Shown: positions 11,042 to 22,759 of the stretch, in pieces
How the letters are laid out: the number at the start of each line of letters is the position of its first letter
How positions within the stretch are numbered: position 1 is the first letter of the stretch
DNA from: Muscardinus avellanarius
Taxonomy: Eukaryota > Chordata > Mammalia > Rodentia > Gliridae
Assembly: GCA_963383645.1 (NCBI GenBank)
Contig: OY726565.1
Span: forward strand, 40,637,944-40,701,943
Length of the DNA stretch: 64,000 nucleotides
Direction: 5' to 3'
The notes under the pieces: model-generated
What the model was told of the DNA's origin: nothing
What the model saw: the letters and a program-made list of their open reading frames with translations, nothing else
Databases searched by the model: none
Made by a program: the position numbers and the translations under genes

Positions 11042-11860
11042 CTTCTATTCCAATTTTCTGCAGTGTTTTAAACATAAATAGATGTTGGATTTTGTCAAAT
11101 GCTTTTTCAGCATTTATTGATACGATCATGTGGATTTTGTTCTTAGTTCTATATATGTAGTGAATAATGTGTATTGATTTGTGTATGTTGAACCAGCCTT
11201 GCTTTTCTGGAATGAAACTAACTTGGTCATGGTGTACAATTCTCTTGATATGGTTTTGAATACATATAGCTAGTATTTTGTTTAGAATTTTTGTATCTAT
11301 GTTATTAAGGATATTGGTCTGTAATTTTCCTTTCTTGAGGTATCTTTATTTGGTTTAGGAATTAATGTGATGCTGGCCTTATAGAAGGAATTTGGAAGAA
11401 TTCCATCTCTTTCATTTTCCTGGAATAAGTTGTGAAGTATTGATATTAGTTCTTCACTGAAGATTTTGTAAAATTTAGCTGGAAACCCATCAGGGCCTGG
11501 GCTTTTCTTTGATGGCAGAATTTTTATTGCTGTGTCTATTTCATTGCTGGTTTAGGCTTGCTATGCCCTCTTGGTTCAGTTTAGATAGGTTATATGTGCT
11601 TAGAAATCTATCAATTTCTTCCATGTTTTCCAGTCTGTTGGAGTATAAATTCTTAAAATAGTTTCTGATAATCCTTTGAATTTCCTCAATGTTTGTGGTG
11701 ATGTCTCCTTTTTCATTTCTGATTTTGATTATTTTTTGAGTTGATTCTCTCTTTCTTTGGTTAGTTTGGCCAGGGGTTTGTCAATCTTATTAATCTTTTT
11801 AAAGAACCAGCTTTTTGTTTTGTTGATTCTTTGAATTTTTTGTTTTCTATTTTATTTATT

Positions 11861-11868
11861 TCTACTCT
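11861..11868. repeat. Left TSD of copy B
   Basis: TCTACTCT, repeated at 14638-14645. Both lie inside L1 sequence. Confidence 0.8.
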
Positions 11869-12219
11869 TTTTTTTAACCTTCTTTTTTTTTATTGGTGCA
11901 CTGTATTCATACATCATAGTGGGGTACAAACTTTTGTAGACATACATGCACACATCGCCCAGTCAGCCTCCACCCGATCCCCACCCCATTCTCTCCCCAT
12001 CCCTCCCTCCCATGCTTGGCTTAGTGGTTGACATCTAGTATTATAGCAATTTATCCAGAATTAAAAATGATAATCTCACATAACAGTTTCATTTGTCTGA
12101 TACCAAGCTTTTGATGACTTAAAGATAACATTTCAATATTTCTTTTTACTTTCTTTCTTACCAGAGAATATTTGTTTTCTATTTTTTTAGGTGAAACTAT
12201 CATATATTTATATATTTAT

Positions 12220-12890
12220 TTTTCAGAAAAAAAATCTATCCTAATATGGAATATGGACTCTAGATACCCAAAACGATCTTGAAAAACAACAAAGCTAGAA
12301 GATGTATATATTCTGATTTCAAACCATATAAAGCTACAATAATTGAAACAGTGTAGTACTATTCTAAAGGCAGATATATAAACCCTTGGAGTTAAATAAA
12401 AGCCTAGAGCTAAATTCTTCCCTATATTGTCAAGTTATTTTTGACAAGGTTTCCACGAACATTTGGTGGTGGAAATAATAATCTTTTAACTAAATATTGT
12501 TGAAACATAATAATTACATGGAAAAGAATAAAATTGAACCCTTACCTAATCCCATATACAAGTATTAACTCAAAATAGATAAAAGACCTAAATATAAATC
12601 TTAAGACTATAAACTTTTAGGAGAAAATCTGGGTCATAAAACCTCACAACATTGAAATTGGCAGTGATTTCTTGGATATGATTTCAATGGCACAGGCAAC
12701 AGAAGAGTATACAAACTCCCTAAAAAATAAAAGAAAATATTGTATATCCAAAGACAATGTAAACAGAGTTAAAAGTTACTAATAGAATGGGATAAAATAT
12801 TTCCAAATGCTATATCTGAAGGTATATTAATATTCCAACTAGAAATCCTAAAAATTAACAACAATAAAGGCAAACAATACCATTTAGAGA
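12220..12890 (+). mobile_element. Captured L1 ORF2 3' segment, antisense within copy B
   Basis: Plus-strand similarity to the ORF2 C-terminal third, in the same order and with the same decay as in copy A, e.g. 'gatttcttggatatgatttc' near 12667 and 'gataaaatatttccaaatgc' near 12790. The decay predates amplification of the composite. Confidence 0.8.
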
Positions 12891-12937
12891 TAGGTAAAAG
12901 ACTAATATAAGTAATGAATCTCCACAGATAACCAATC

Positions 12938-13855
12938 TTAGTTGTCTGTTGGATGGAAACTCTTGTTTCTCTGGTTCTGGTGTGTGTTACCTATTTCTTC
13001 TTTGTAGTTAATCTCTTTGAGTATTTTCTCTAGTGCTGGTTTTGAAGACATAAATTCCTTCAGTTTCTGTTTGTCATGGAAGCTTCTTATTTCTCCATCT
13101 AATTTGATAGAAAGTTTTGCTGGGTAGGAAATTTTTGGCTGGAAGTTGTTTTCTTTCAGAGTTTGGAATATGTTACTCCAAGCCCTTCTAGCTCTCATGA
13201 CTTGGTTTGGGAAGTCTGGAGTGATTCTAATTGGTTTGCCTCTGAATGTCACTTGGCCCTTTGTTTTTGTTGCCTTTAAGATTCTCTGCTTGGCTTCCAC
13301 ATTGGTCATTTTGACAATTATGTGGCGTGGGGATCCTCTTCTCCGATCATGTCTAAAGGGAGTTCTATAAGTTTCCCGGACCTGTGTATCAACCTCTTGC
13401 TCTATGTTTGGAAAATTTTCTGCTATTACTTCCTTGAAGAGATTGTTGATCCCTTTGGTTTCACTTTCTTTTCCCTCCTCTATTCCAATTATTCTTAGGT
13501 TAGCTCTCTTAAAATGGGCCCATATTTCTTCAATATCAGATTCCTGCTGTCGGATATTTTTTTCTAGATTAGAAACTATGCGTTCATTTTTGGAGTGATC
13601 ATCTTCTAAGAGCGAGATTCTGTTCTCCATGTGGTCTAATCGGTTGTTTATGCTTTGAATTGAGGCCTTTACTTCATTAATTGCATCCTTTATCTCTTTT
13701 TGGCTCTCTCTGAGTTCTTTTCAAAGCACCTCTATTATTTCTACAGTTATTTTCCTGATTTGATCTTCTAGAAATCTCTGATTTTCTGTTTTATCGGGTT
13801 CTGATGTTGTGGGGTTGTGGGCATTTATTGCTCCAGTATTATTCCTCTTTCCCAT
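12938..13855 (-). pseudogene. L1-type ORF1 protein, one nonsense codon (copy B)
   Basis: 918-nt frame, 305 codons, same start and stop as copies A and C. Open from Met76 (13630) to the stop with an intact coiled-coil end, RRM-like part (LRIIGIEEG, HIIVKMTNVEAK) and CTD (ITPDFPNQVMRARRAW). The only visible break is TGA for CGA at codon 45 (13721-13723), identical to copy A. It differs from copy A at only about a dozen residues in the open part. Confidence 0.88.
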
Positions 13856-14637
13856 GATTTCGGAAGTTTGTGCCTTCTCTGGGTTCTTCCCTTGGGTCAC
13901 TATGACTTCACTTAAGGTGTTCTGGATCTCGAGTCAGTAGTATCTCAGACCCCACTACTCCTTTACTGGGTTTTATCACAGAGTCTCCGACCCAGAGAGT
14001 CGATAGAGGCTGCTTTAGACTGTGGGGGGTGCCAGGTTGCACGTTCTCCTATGGTGTGATATCTCTGCCACCGCCACTCCCCCACTGGGTCAAGTCCCAG
14101 GGAGTACAGTACTGGGATTTCTCCTCTGTGGCCCGCAATTTGACTCACTGTTCTTGAGTATGCAGATGTAGCTGTACTGGATTCGGTGAGTTCTCTGCTG
14201 CTGCCGCCGGTGGCAATATGGCGCCGCTATTATGCCCTCGGCCGTGAGGCTGGCGTATTTCTTCTTGGTTCTGATTTCCACCCTGAATTCCTGCGGCGTG
14301 TGCTGAGCTCAGTCACTGAGAGCTTTAGATTTTACCTGCAGCGAGAAATCCCGCCTGGTGTTCCGCAGCGGCTCACCTCGGCTTGCTATAGCCATCTGGT
14401 GATTTCTCCGCTGCCGCTGGCAGTATGGCGCTGCTGCCGCTTCCTCAGGCGTGAAGCCGGTGTATCTCCTCTGTGGCTCTGAGCTCTGTTCTCAGTCAGC
14501 TTTCTCTTGGAGCCTGGTGATTTTTTTGTTTGTCTGGTGATGGTGTTTTCTGGCTATGAAAGGCGCTGATTTTGTGGTAATGGAGATTGGTTGTTAGCGG
14601 GGCTCTTAAGCCCCGCTTTTCTCGGTTGCCATCTTCC
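13856..14637 (-). promoter_or_regulatory. 5' UTR / putative promoter of copy B
   Basis: Contains the AAGATGGC start and a perfect 9-bp stem with a TAAG loop (AGCGGGGCT ... AGCCCCGCT, at about 14596-14617). GCGCCAT-type motifs lie near 14221 and 14427. Role inferred. Confidence 0.6.
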
Positions 14638-14841
14638 TCTACTCTGGTTTTAATAATTTTCTGCCTTCTGATGGCTTTGGGATTAGACTTTCTAATCTAG
14701 GTCCTTGAGTTGTGTCATTAGGTTTTTTATTTGGTGACTTTCTGTTCTTCTTATGTGGGCACTCAATGCTATAAACTTTCCTCTTAACACTGCCTTCAAA
14801 GTGTCCCATAGATTTTGGTAATTTGTTTCTCTATTTTCATT

Positions 14842-15017
14842 TTTTTTTGGTGGTACTGGGGTTCCTGGAAGCCCTTTTACCTCTGGGCTACACTCCCAGA
14901 CCTATCTTATACGTTTTTATTTTTGGAAACAGGTTCTCTTAAGCCAGTGCAGCTGGCTTCGAACCTGCACAATCCTCCTGTCTCTGCCTCCCAAGCGTGT
15001 GTCACCACGCCCGGCCC
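14842..15017 (-). mobile_element. SINE, short form, inserted in the L1 ORF2
   Basis: Minus-strand copy missing a few bases in the left half. 'tattttcattt' flanks both sides and the L1 sequence resumes after it. Confidence 0.9.
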
Positions 15018-15889
15018 TTTATTTTCATTTATTTCCAGTAATTTCTTTATTTCTCCCCTAATTTCCGATCTTACCCACTCATCATTCAATAATGTATTAT
15101 TCAATCTCCATGTATTTAAATAGTTTCTTTTGGGTTTCCTGTTTTTGATTTCTGCTTTCATCCCATTATGGTCTGAAAAGACGCAGGAAATTATATTAAA
15201 TCTTTTGAATTTGCTGGTGCTTGCTTTTAGGCCCAGAATGTGATGTATTTTGGAGAAGGTTCCATGGGCTGCTGAGAAGAATGTCTATTCTGTTTTTCCT
15301 GTTTTTTCTGTTTTTCTGTATATGTCTATTAGATTCATTTGGTTTATAGTTTTCATTAGTTCTAAAGAGTCTTTACTCATCTTTTGCCTTGAAGGTCGAT
15401 CCAGTGGTGTGAGAGGTGTGTTGAAGTCCCCCAGTATTATTGTTTTTGGGTCTATTTGAGATGTGATGTCCAGGAGGGGTTGTTATACAAATGTGGCTGC
15501 ATCCACATTTTGGGCATAAACATTTACTATCATTATATCTTCTTGGTGGATTGTTACTTTGATATAAAATGAAATTCCCTGTTTTGTGTCCTCTGATGTG
15601 TTTTAGCTTAAAGTCTGTGTTGCTACCCCTGCTCATTTTTGGTTTCCATTAGCATGATATATCTTTTTATGTCCTTTCACTTTCAGTCTGTGAATGTCCT
15701 TGGCTGTGAGTTTCTTGCAAACAGCATATATTTGGATTATGTTTTTAAATCCACATTACCAGTCTGTGTCTTTTGATTGGTGAGTTAAGTCCTTTGATGT
15801 TCAGAGTTATCATTAAAATATGGTGTTTGTTTCCTGTCATTTTTTGTTCTATCTTCTGTTGGATATAATATTATTTCTTCTTTACTTAG

Positions 15890-16860
15890 ATGCCCCACGG
15901 ATCAACTTCATCTCTTTGGTTCTGGAATCTGCTTCTTTTTTCTTCTTTATGGTTTATTTCTTTAAATATTTTCTCTAGTGTTGGCTTTGAATTCATGAAT
16001 TTTTTGAGGTTCTGCTTATCTTAAAACACTTTTGTTTCTCCATCAATTTTGAATAATAGTTTTGCTGGATATAGCAATTTTGGTTGGAAGTTGTTTTCCT
16101 CCAGTGTCTGGATCACATCATACATACCAGTTTCTCCTGGCATTCATGACTTGGGTTGTATAGTCTGGGGTAATTTTTATTATTTTGCCTCTGTATATCA
16201 CCTGCCCTTTTGTTCTCACTGCCTTTAAGATTCTTTCCTTGGCCTCTATGTTGGTCATTTTTATTATTATATGGTGTGGGGAGGTTCTTCTTTGATCTTG
16301 TCTTATTAATGTTCTGTATGTTTCCTGGACATGAAGATCCAAGTCTCTTTCCATGTTTGGAAAATTCTCTGAAATTATTTCTCTGAAGAGATTATGAGTG
16401 CCCTTGGTCTGTACCTCTATCTCTTCTTCAATGCATTTTACCTGTAAGTTAGGATGCTTCATATTGTCCCATAGTTGTTGGATGTTTAGGTTTGGTTGCT
16501 ATAATGACTTCTGTATGTTGTGGACTGTGTTTTCGATTTTGTATGAACTGTCTTCTAGCAGTGATAGTCTACTTTCCATTCATCTAATCTTCTAGAATTT
16601 CTTTCTATTGCTGTAATTTCATTTATTGACTCTTTTATTTCATTCCAGACCTCTTTATGATTCTTCCTTAGTGTTTGTATTTCATCTTTCATTTCCTGTG
16701 GACCTGTTTTTAAAGCCTTTCATCATGTTGTAGATCAAAATTTGGAACTTCCCTTCTTGCATTTCTTGTAGGTCAGTATTTGAGATTTCTATTGTCTCTT
16801 CACTATTCCTAGTTCTTACATTTTCAGAGTTCTCAGGACTGTTTTTCTGATGTCTTCCTA
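15890..16860 (-). pseudogene. L1 ORF1 of the host L1 (degenerate)
   Basis: The open stretch 16462-16118 encodes the RRM-to-CTD part of ORF1p (LFREIISENFPNMERDLDL, then HHIIIKMTNIEAKERIL, then ITPDYTTQVMNARRNW). It is the same family as ORF1 of the composite elements but clearly diverged from it, so the two derive from different L1 lineages. Upstream coiled-coil and downstream parts are broken by frameshifts. Confidence 0.82.
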
Positions 16861-17366
16861 TCGTTTGTGGGTATTATGTCTAATCCAATCTTAGTAGTAG
16901 GAATTTAGAGGTCTCAGCAGGTTAACAGTACTTTTTCCAATGGTGAGGGTTGGGTGATGGGGGAGGAGCTGGGGTGATGGGTACAGGAGTCAGGTAAGGT
17001 AGAGGATATGATTAGGTTGAGTAAGAATTTAAGTATAATAAGGTAATATCTTGTTGAGAATGAGAAAAAGATAGTAGGATTCTTGTAGTTAGTAGAGTAT
17101 TTAAGTATGGAGCTATGAAATACCTTGAATATTAAACAAGGAGATACAGTAATGGATAAAAAGTTTTGAGAGAAGAGTGTAGATAGGCTAGAGTGAGGAA
17201 GTTTGTAAAAGAGATGGGGGAAAGAGCAAACAAATGTGAATAAAGTAACAAAACAAGATACAAAAGCTGACTATTATATATCAAAGACAAAAAATCAAAA
17301 GAGGAAAAAAAGAGTAAGAAAGAGAAAAAAAAGGACAAAAATAAAATAAAATAAAAAGAACTGGTG

Positions 17367-17573
17367 TTGCCGGGCATGGTGGCACATGGTTGTAATCCCC
17401 ATGCTTGGTAGGTGGAGACAGAAAGATTGTGCAGGTTCGAAGTCAGCCCCACTGGCTTAAGAGACCCTGTTTCCAAATAAAAAATAATATAAAATAGGTC
17501 TGTGAGTGTAGCCCAGAAGTAGAAGTGTTTCCAGGACCCCAGTACCACCAAAACAAAACAAAACAAAACAAAA
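17367..17573 (+). mobile_element. SINE, short form, inserted in the L1 5' UTR
   Basis: Starts 'gccgggcatggtggcacatg', ends in an (AAAAC)n tail. Opposite orientation to the host L1. Confidence 0.9.
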
Positions 17574-18083
17574 AACTAGTGACTGTGTGTGAGACCCGAA
17601 AGCAAAACAATCAAACATATAAAAAAAACCCAAATAAAAGGAAAAAAAAAACTAAAAAAAGTCCTACTAATTTATAGATATGGGGTTGGGCCCATATAAT
17701 ATCTGAATGACTGATAACTGTAGTAGCTTCTGGAGTATAATCCACTGTCTCTTATTTGCTCTGTATCCTATTATCAGCTTCTCAACTCACACTCTGGGTG
17801 TTTGGATCCCTCTCTCACCTCTAATAGCTTTGGGTTTAGGTTTGCGTTCAGGGTGTAGGGTGTCACTATTAATAAATTCTGTTCAAGTCCCCGGTTCTGT
17901 GTATTTCCAGCCTGTAGTCTGTGCCTTTGCACTCTCCCCACCCTGGACTTAGGCCTGTGCTTCCCTAACCACAGGAGTGGAGGGTGTCCAAAGTAGTCTT
18001 GAAGTGACCCCTATGGTCCTGTGCAGGTATCGCACCTTTCCTGTGTCTCTGGAAATTCTAACTGGACTAGCCTTTCTGGTCCC

Positions 18084-18480
18084 ACACTGGGCGCACATGG
18101 TTACTCCAGTGTCCGAGGGTGCACATTGTTACTGCCAGGTCCCAGGGCACACACTGGGTGTACACTGGGTACACATGGTTACCACAGGGTCCCAGGGCAC
18201 ACACTGGGCATACATGTTTACCACAGGACCCCAGGGTGCACTCGGTTACTGCTGGGTCTGGGGCATAAACCAGGTGTACAGGGTTACCACCGGATTCCAG
18301 AGTGAATACTGGGTACACATGGTTACTGCCAGGTCCCAGGGTACACACTGGGTGCACATGGTTTCCGCAGGGTCTTGGGGTGCATGCTGGGCAAACACAG
18401 TTACCGCTGCATCTAGGGCCACAGACTGGGTGCACATGCTTATTACTGGGTCCCATGGCACACACTGGGTGTGCGCTGAG
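18084..18480. repeat. 39-bp minisatellite in an L1 5' UTR
   Basis: About ten units of a 39-bp motif such as 'actgggtacacatggttacc' followed by 'acagggtcccagggcacac'; some units are shortened to 27 or 11 bp. Because 39 is divisible by 3, long open frames appear on both strands (e.g. 18067-18504 minus), with a 13-residue period. These are repeat artefacts, not genes. Confidence 0.9.
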
Positions 18481-19011
18481 TCTCCATACCTTCTCTGGGC
18501 ACATTCAGATACCCGGCTTCCTTGGTCTGGGTGTCTGGAGTACTTGCTGTGCTACTGCAGGTGCTGCTTTTGGTGAGCACACGGGCTTCTGGCTTGGGTG
18601 CTGCTCACTGCTTAAGATGTTGGAGCTCTATGTCCGTTTTCAAACTCTTGGGTTATTTTGCTGCATTGGTGTCAGTCAGGGCCAGGAATTGCGGTTTGGG
18701 CCAGTAGCCCGCAATAGCACCTGCAGTTAGACAGTGTCTGTAGCAGGTCTCTTGTGTGCTTGAGCTTTTTTTTTTTTTTTTTTTTCAGTGAATCATGCAG
18801 TTCAGAGTTACTGGATTCCTTCATCTGAGGTTCCTGGATCTGTTTTGGTTTGTGAGATATATTTAGTTTGTTAAGATGCTGCCTTTTTGGTAGTTGAACT
18901 TTATTTATTCCAGCCACTGAGAAGTGCTGCATCCCGCAGTCACCATGTTTCCAATGCTGACAAAAGCATATTTAATTTTATTAATATTGATCTTAGTGGC
19001 TGTCTAATAGC

Positions 19012-19222
19012 TTTTTTTTTTTGGAAGTGGGGATTGAACCCAGAGGCATTCTACCTGTAAGCTACACCCCCAGCTCTATTTTATATACTTTATTTTGAAA
19101 CAGGGACTCACTGATTTGCAAAGGGCCTCACTAAGTAGCTAAAGCTGGCCATAAAACCATGATCCTCCTGTCTCAGCTTCCCAAGCACTAGGATTACAAA
19201 CATGTACTACCACTCTTGTCTT
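19012..19222 (-). mobile_element. SINE, long B1-ID dimer
   Basis: Full dimer on the minus strand, moderately diverged, directly followed by a second copy. Confidence 0.87.
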
Positions 19223-19225
19223 CTT

Positions 19226-19447
19226 TCTTCTTTTTGCAATATTGAGGATTGAGCCTAGGAGCATTCTACCTCCAAGCTACATCTTCAACCAATTTTTTCC
19301 CCCTGTACTTTGAAACAGGGTCTTACTTAGTTGCAGAGGGCCTCACTGAGTAGCTGAGGCTGGATATGAATCTGCAATTCTCCTGTCTCAGCCTCCCAAG
19401 TACTGGGATAACAAGTGTGCACCACCACACCCAGCTACGCCTGGCTT
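19226..19447 (-). mobile_element. SINE, long B1-ID dimer
   Basis: Second minus-strand dimer in tandem with the one to its left. Its head carries a short duplicated 'acgcctggctt'. Confidence 0.87.
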
Positions 19448-20154
19448 ACTTTATAATAGCTTTCTAATGCCTGTATTAATATTTGTGTTGCATTTATATT
19501 TATAAGGTATTTTTAGAATCTGATGTAGACTTATTAGCACTATATTTGATTAAGTTTATAATCAAGGCTTAAATGTTTAAAGGAAATCTTGTTTAATAAA
19601 TTAATAATTTTCTTTGTTAGTTATATAAGCATGTAAATCTTTAGAAAAATTAATTATTTAAAACTTAAAGCAGATAATATTAGCATTTAAATTGTTATCA
19701 TCATTCTTCCTTGCATATAAAGGCCTCTATCAACAATTAAGAACCTAGTTAAACATAGCTGAAGTTAATAGGGTGGCCATGTCACATGATGGTACAATGA
19801 TACTTTTCCAAGATTTAGTGCCAGGGCTGGGGCCCTTCAGACCTTCCTTGCTCACCCCTTCCTGAGAGAAGTCTTTGAAAGGTTGAACTGGGGGTATTGA
19901 GGCTTGGGGAGACGGCAAAGGAGGCAAGGCACCCACCGAGGTAACAAAGATCTGCTTTAATCTGAAAGAACTTGGCACCTTCAGGGTTTGGGGTTTGGGG
20001 CAAGATCAGCGGGTCAGGGGAAGGGACCAATGAGCCATCCACCTGGAGAGTCATGAGTAGACCGGATTGGCCTGCTGGGTCGTCCACATGGCAGGCCAGA
20101 AATGATCTTGCTTTTAAGCTGGTATTCTGGGGACTGGGACTAAGCATGGGCATG

Positions 20155-20290
20155 CCGATTCTCTCGTGACATCTGTAGTCTCATGAAGTTTGGAGTCTCA
20201 AAGCACCTGAAGTCTTGTGATATCTCTGCTTCCAGGGTTCCACCTCTTGTCCCCACTGAGAGATCATGTGGGGGAGGGGAAGGACCCGAC
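20155..20290 (-). mobile_element. ERV direct-repeat block, left copy
   Basis: 'attctctcgtgacatctgta' and 'tgtccccactgagagatcat' match the block at 24868-24985 in the same orientation. The two blocks flank the integrase remnant, so they may be LTR or leader remnants of one provirus. LTR boundaries were not found, so this is an inference. Sequence from 19745 to 20917 between SINE and integrase is otherwise unassigned. Confidence 0.5.
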
Positions 20291-20917
20291 TCATCATCCC
20301 AGCCTTTTGGTGATAATGGGCAGAGACTGAGTCTAAGATACTTCCTACTGTCAGGGGTTGTCATAGGAGGCGCCTTGGCTGGGAGAGGTTGGGTCCTCCA
20401 GAAGTGGGCAGGTGGGAGTATAGCTGCAGTGGGAGTTAAAGGTTACCCTGGATAGCTTGGTAATGTGCGTTCAAGGAGACTTTAACAGATGAGGAGCTAT
20501 TAAAAGAAAAGGCAAATCATGAGAAAGGCAGGAGCCCATCAGCTATTGGCCCTTGCCTGGAAGGGAAGGAGCCCAACAGCTGCTGGCCCTTGGAGCCCTT
20601 CCAGATATGAGGCATATTGTCACTAGATTTATTAATATAATAGCAGCATTTTTCCTGAGAAAGACACACACCACCCTTTTAGCAGTTTTTCTTCATTAGA
20701 CCAGAATTGTTAATAGCAGCATTTTCCCTGAGAGAGACACACGCCACTCTTTTCCGCAGTGAGCGTGTTTGGGTCAGTCTGGTCAAATGAAAAACATGCT
20801 ATTGGGTCAGGAGCATCATTAACAGAGTTTAGACAGTTTAATACTTGTGGCTATCTGGCATCCAGAGAGGGAGAGCACTGTACTGTGTAAACAAGTGGAC
20901 CTGTTGAAATAAAAACA

Positions 20918-21453
20918 TTAAAGAGAATTATGCCAAGAAAAATGGAGCTTAGTGGGCCCCAACACTGTACAAGAGAATTTGTCATGAGGCTGTTGTAGTG
21001 GAGCCCTTTTTAGCTGAGTAAGATGGTGCCATTTGGGGTCCCCCAGCAGTTTGGCTGCAGCAGGTGTGGTGAGGATCACTGAAAAAGGCTCAGTCCAATG
21101 TGGTTGGAGATGTTTTGGTTGAAGCAACTTGAGGAGGACTTTATTCCCTGGCTTATGGGCCTTGACTGCCAGGTGTGGAGCTGATTCTTCAGACCCAGTT
21201 TGGGGAAGACATGTTCCCTAAGAAGGTGCCTGAGAGAAGACAAGTAAGGGAGATAGGAAGCCAAAGAAGGGAGTTCCTAAGGGAGAGTGTGATTAAGTAA
21301 AACAGGGTGACAATACAGCAGCTCAAAGGGGCTTATGAAGGTGAAGCTTCAAGGGGTGGCCCTTGCATGGACCAGTGCTAGTGGCAGGAGTTAGTTAGGG
21401 CTATGATACCTGCAGCTCCAGAGAGAGTTTTGTTAGATGTTTTCTTTAAAGAA
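20918..21453 (-). pseudogene. Gammaretrovirus-like integrase, C-terminal part
   Basis: The minus-strand frame 21127-20918 has the integrase C-terminal pattern LQPHW-x-PF-x-VILTTP, followed by the strand that normally ends the IN domain. The 21264-21076 part reads the stretch before it in another frame, so a frameshift is present. The upstream core continues at 24744 beyond the inserted L1. Enzyme role: joining viral DNA to host DNA. No intact frame remains; class I (ERV1) assignment rests on these motifs. Confidence 0.8.
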
Positions 21454-21465
21454 TCCCATTCATTT

Positions 21466-21506
21466 CTTCCTTCCTTCCTTCCTTCCTTCCTTCCTTCCTT
21501 CCTTCC

Positions 21507-21571
<65 letters not shown>

Positions 21572-21575
21572 TTCT

Positions 21576-21622
<47 letters not shown>
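21466..21622. repeat. (TTCC)n(TC)n(TTTC)n microsatellite, L1 tail
   Basis: On the L1 sense (minus) strand this reads (GAAA)n(GA)n(GGAA)n right after the poly(A) signal, so it is an expanded A-rich tail. It is the source of the low-complexity open frames here. Confidence 0.9.
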
Positions 21623-21955
21623 AAATAGTCTTTATTAATTGTTCCCATATGCTTTTACTATTTTTTTGGGGGGTTAATTTATCTGTAATTTTTTTTCTTT
21701 TAACATTTTTTATTGAACATAAATAGTATATATTTAAACTATATTTGGTGTCCTCTCCCCCCTGTCCCCGTTTTCCCTTCCCCCTCCCACCAATGGTTGT
21801 TCAGGTTAACCATGTCATATTCATAATTTTACACATGTTCAGATGTAGACCCTCATTAATCAAGATCAGCCTTCCTCCTCTCCTATCTTTCCATTCAAAC
21901 TTTGCTGATATTTCCCCTCCATTATCTGGCGTCCCACTGGTATCCTCTGTGTTTC

Positions 21956-22330
21956 CTAGTTTGGGCATATTAGAGGAAACGTATGTACCTTCTCCTTCTG
22001 TGCTTGGCTGATCTCACTTAATATAATGTTCTCCAGGGCTTTCCATCTTCTTGCAAATGATATAATTTTGTTCTTCTTTATGGCTGAATAGAATTCCATT
22101 GTGTGTATTTCCCACAGTTTTGCTATCCATTCATCTGTTGATGGTGATCTGGGTTGGTTCCATATTTTGGCTATTACAAATTGTGCTGCTATGAACATAG
22201 GTATGCATATGTTGCTGTATTTCTCTGAATTCAACCCCTTTGGAAAGATACCCAGGAGTGGTATAGCTGGATCATATGGTGGATCTATTCCCACCTTTCT
22301 TAGGAATCTCCACACAGATCTCCATAGTGG
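21956..22330 (-). pseudogene. L1 ORF2 C-terminus (3' half of twin-primed L1)
   Basis: The frame ending at 21956 has the conserved L1 ORF2 tail: PYDPAIPLLGIFPKGL, DEWIAKLWEIHTMEFYSAIKK and WKALENIILSEISQAQKEK. Good preservation suggests moderate age. Confidence 0.9.
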
Positions 22331-22759
22331 CTGAACTAGTTTGCATCCCCACCAACAGTGTAAGAGAGTTCCTCTTTCCCCACATCCTCACCAGCATTTG
22401 TTGTTATTTGATTTCTTTATGCTTGCCACTCTAATGGAATCTCAGTGTAGTTTTGATTTGCATCTCCCTGATGGCCAGTGATGTAGAACATCTTTTCATG
22501 TATCTATTGGCCCTTTGTATCTCTTCTTTTGTGAAATGTCTATTTAGTTCATTTGCCCATTTCATGATTGGGTTGTTTGTTTTGCTAGTATAGAGTCTTG
22601 TGAGCTCTTTGTATATTCTGGATATTAGGCCCCTATCAGAATAGGCTTCCTCTTTAGGTTATTGATGGTTTCCTTTGATGAGAAGAAACTTTTTAGTTTG
22701 ATGCTATCCTACTTGTTTATTCCTGCTTTAATTTCCTGAGCTTTAATTTCTTGCCTTCA

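Larger units (their letters stand above)
11869..14637 (-). mobile_element. ORF1-only L1 composite (HAL1-like), copy B
   Basis: Same order as copies A and C: 5' UTR (14637-13856), ORF1 (13855-12938), antisense old ORF2 segment (about 12890-12220), 3' UTR and A-rich tail (to 11869). The 5' end lacks the first few bases ('gacttcc') seen in A and C. It is flanked by the 8-bp TSD TCTACTCT and sits in the same orientation as the L1 it interrupts. This is the best-bounded of the three copies. Confidence 0.9.
11040..18960 (-). mobile_element. Long L1, minus strand, interrupted
   Basis: Right to left: 5' UTR (about 18960-16870), ORF1 (about 16860-15890), the start of ORF2 with the endonuclease part (about 15850-14646), then part of the RT region (11868-11040). 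The rest of ORF2 and the 3' UTR are absent beyond the (AC)n at 11039. Insertions at 11869-14637 (ORF1-only composite), 14842-15017 (SINE) and 17367-17573 (SINE) split it. Joining 14646 to 11868 restores continuous L1 sequence at nucleotide level, so the composite landed in a pre-existing L1. Reading frames are broken. Confidence 0.85.

Noticed and set aside
18067..18576. Long overlapping frames on both strands (199 aa plus, 145 aa minus)
   Set aside because: They follow from the 39-bp tandem repeat, whose unit is a multiple of three. The translation is a 13-residue echo with no domain.
21403..21648. Ser/Leu/Phe-rich and Lys/Glu/Arg-rich frames
   Set aside because: Translation of the TTCC/TC/TTTC microsatellite.
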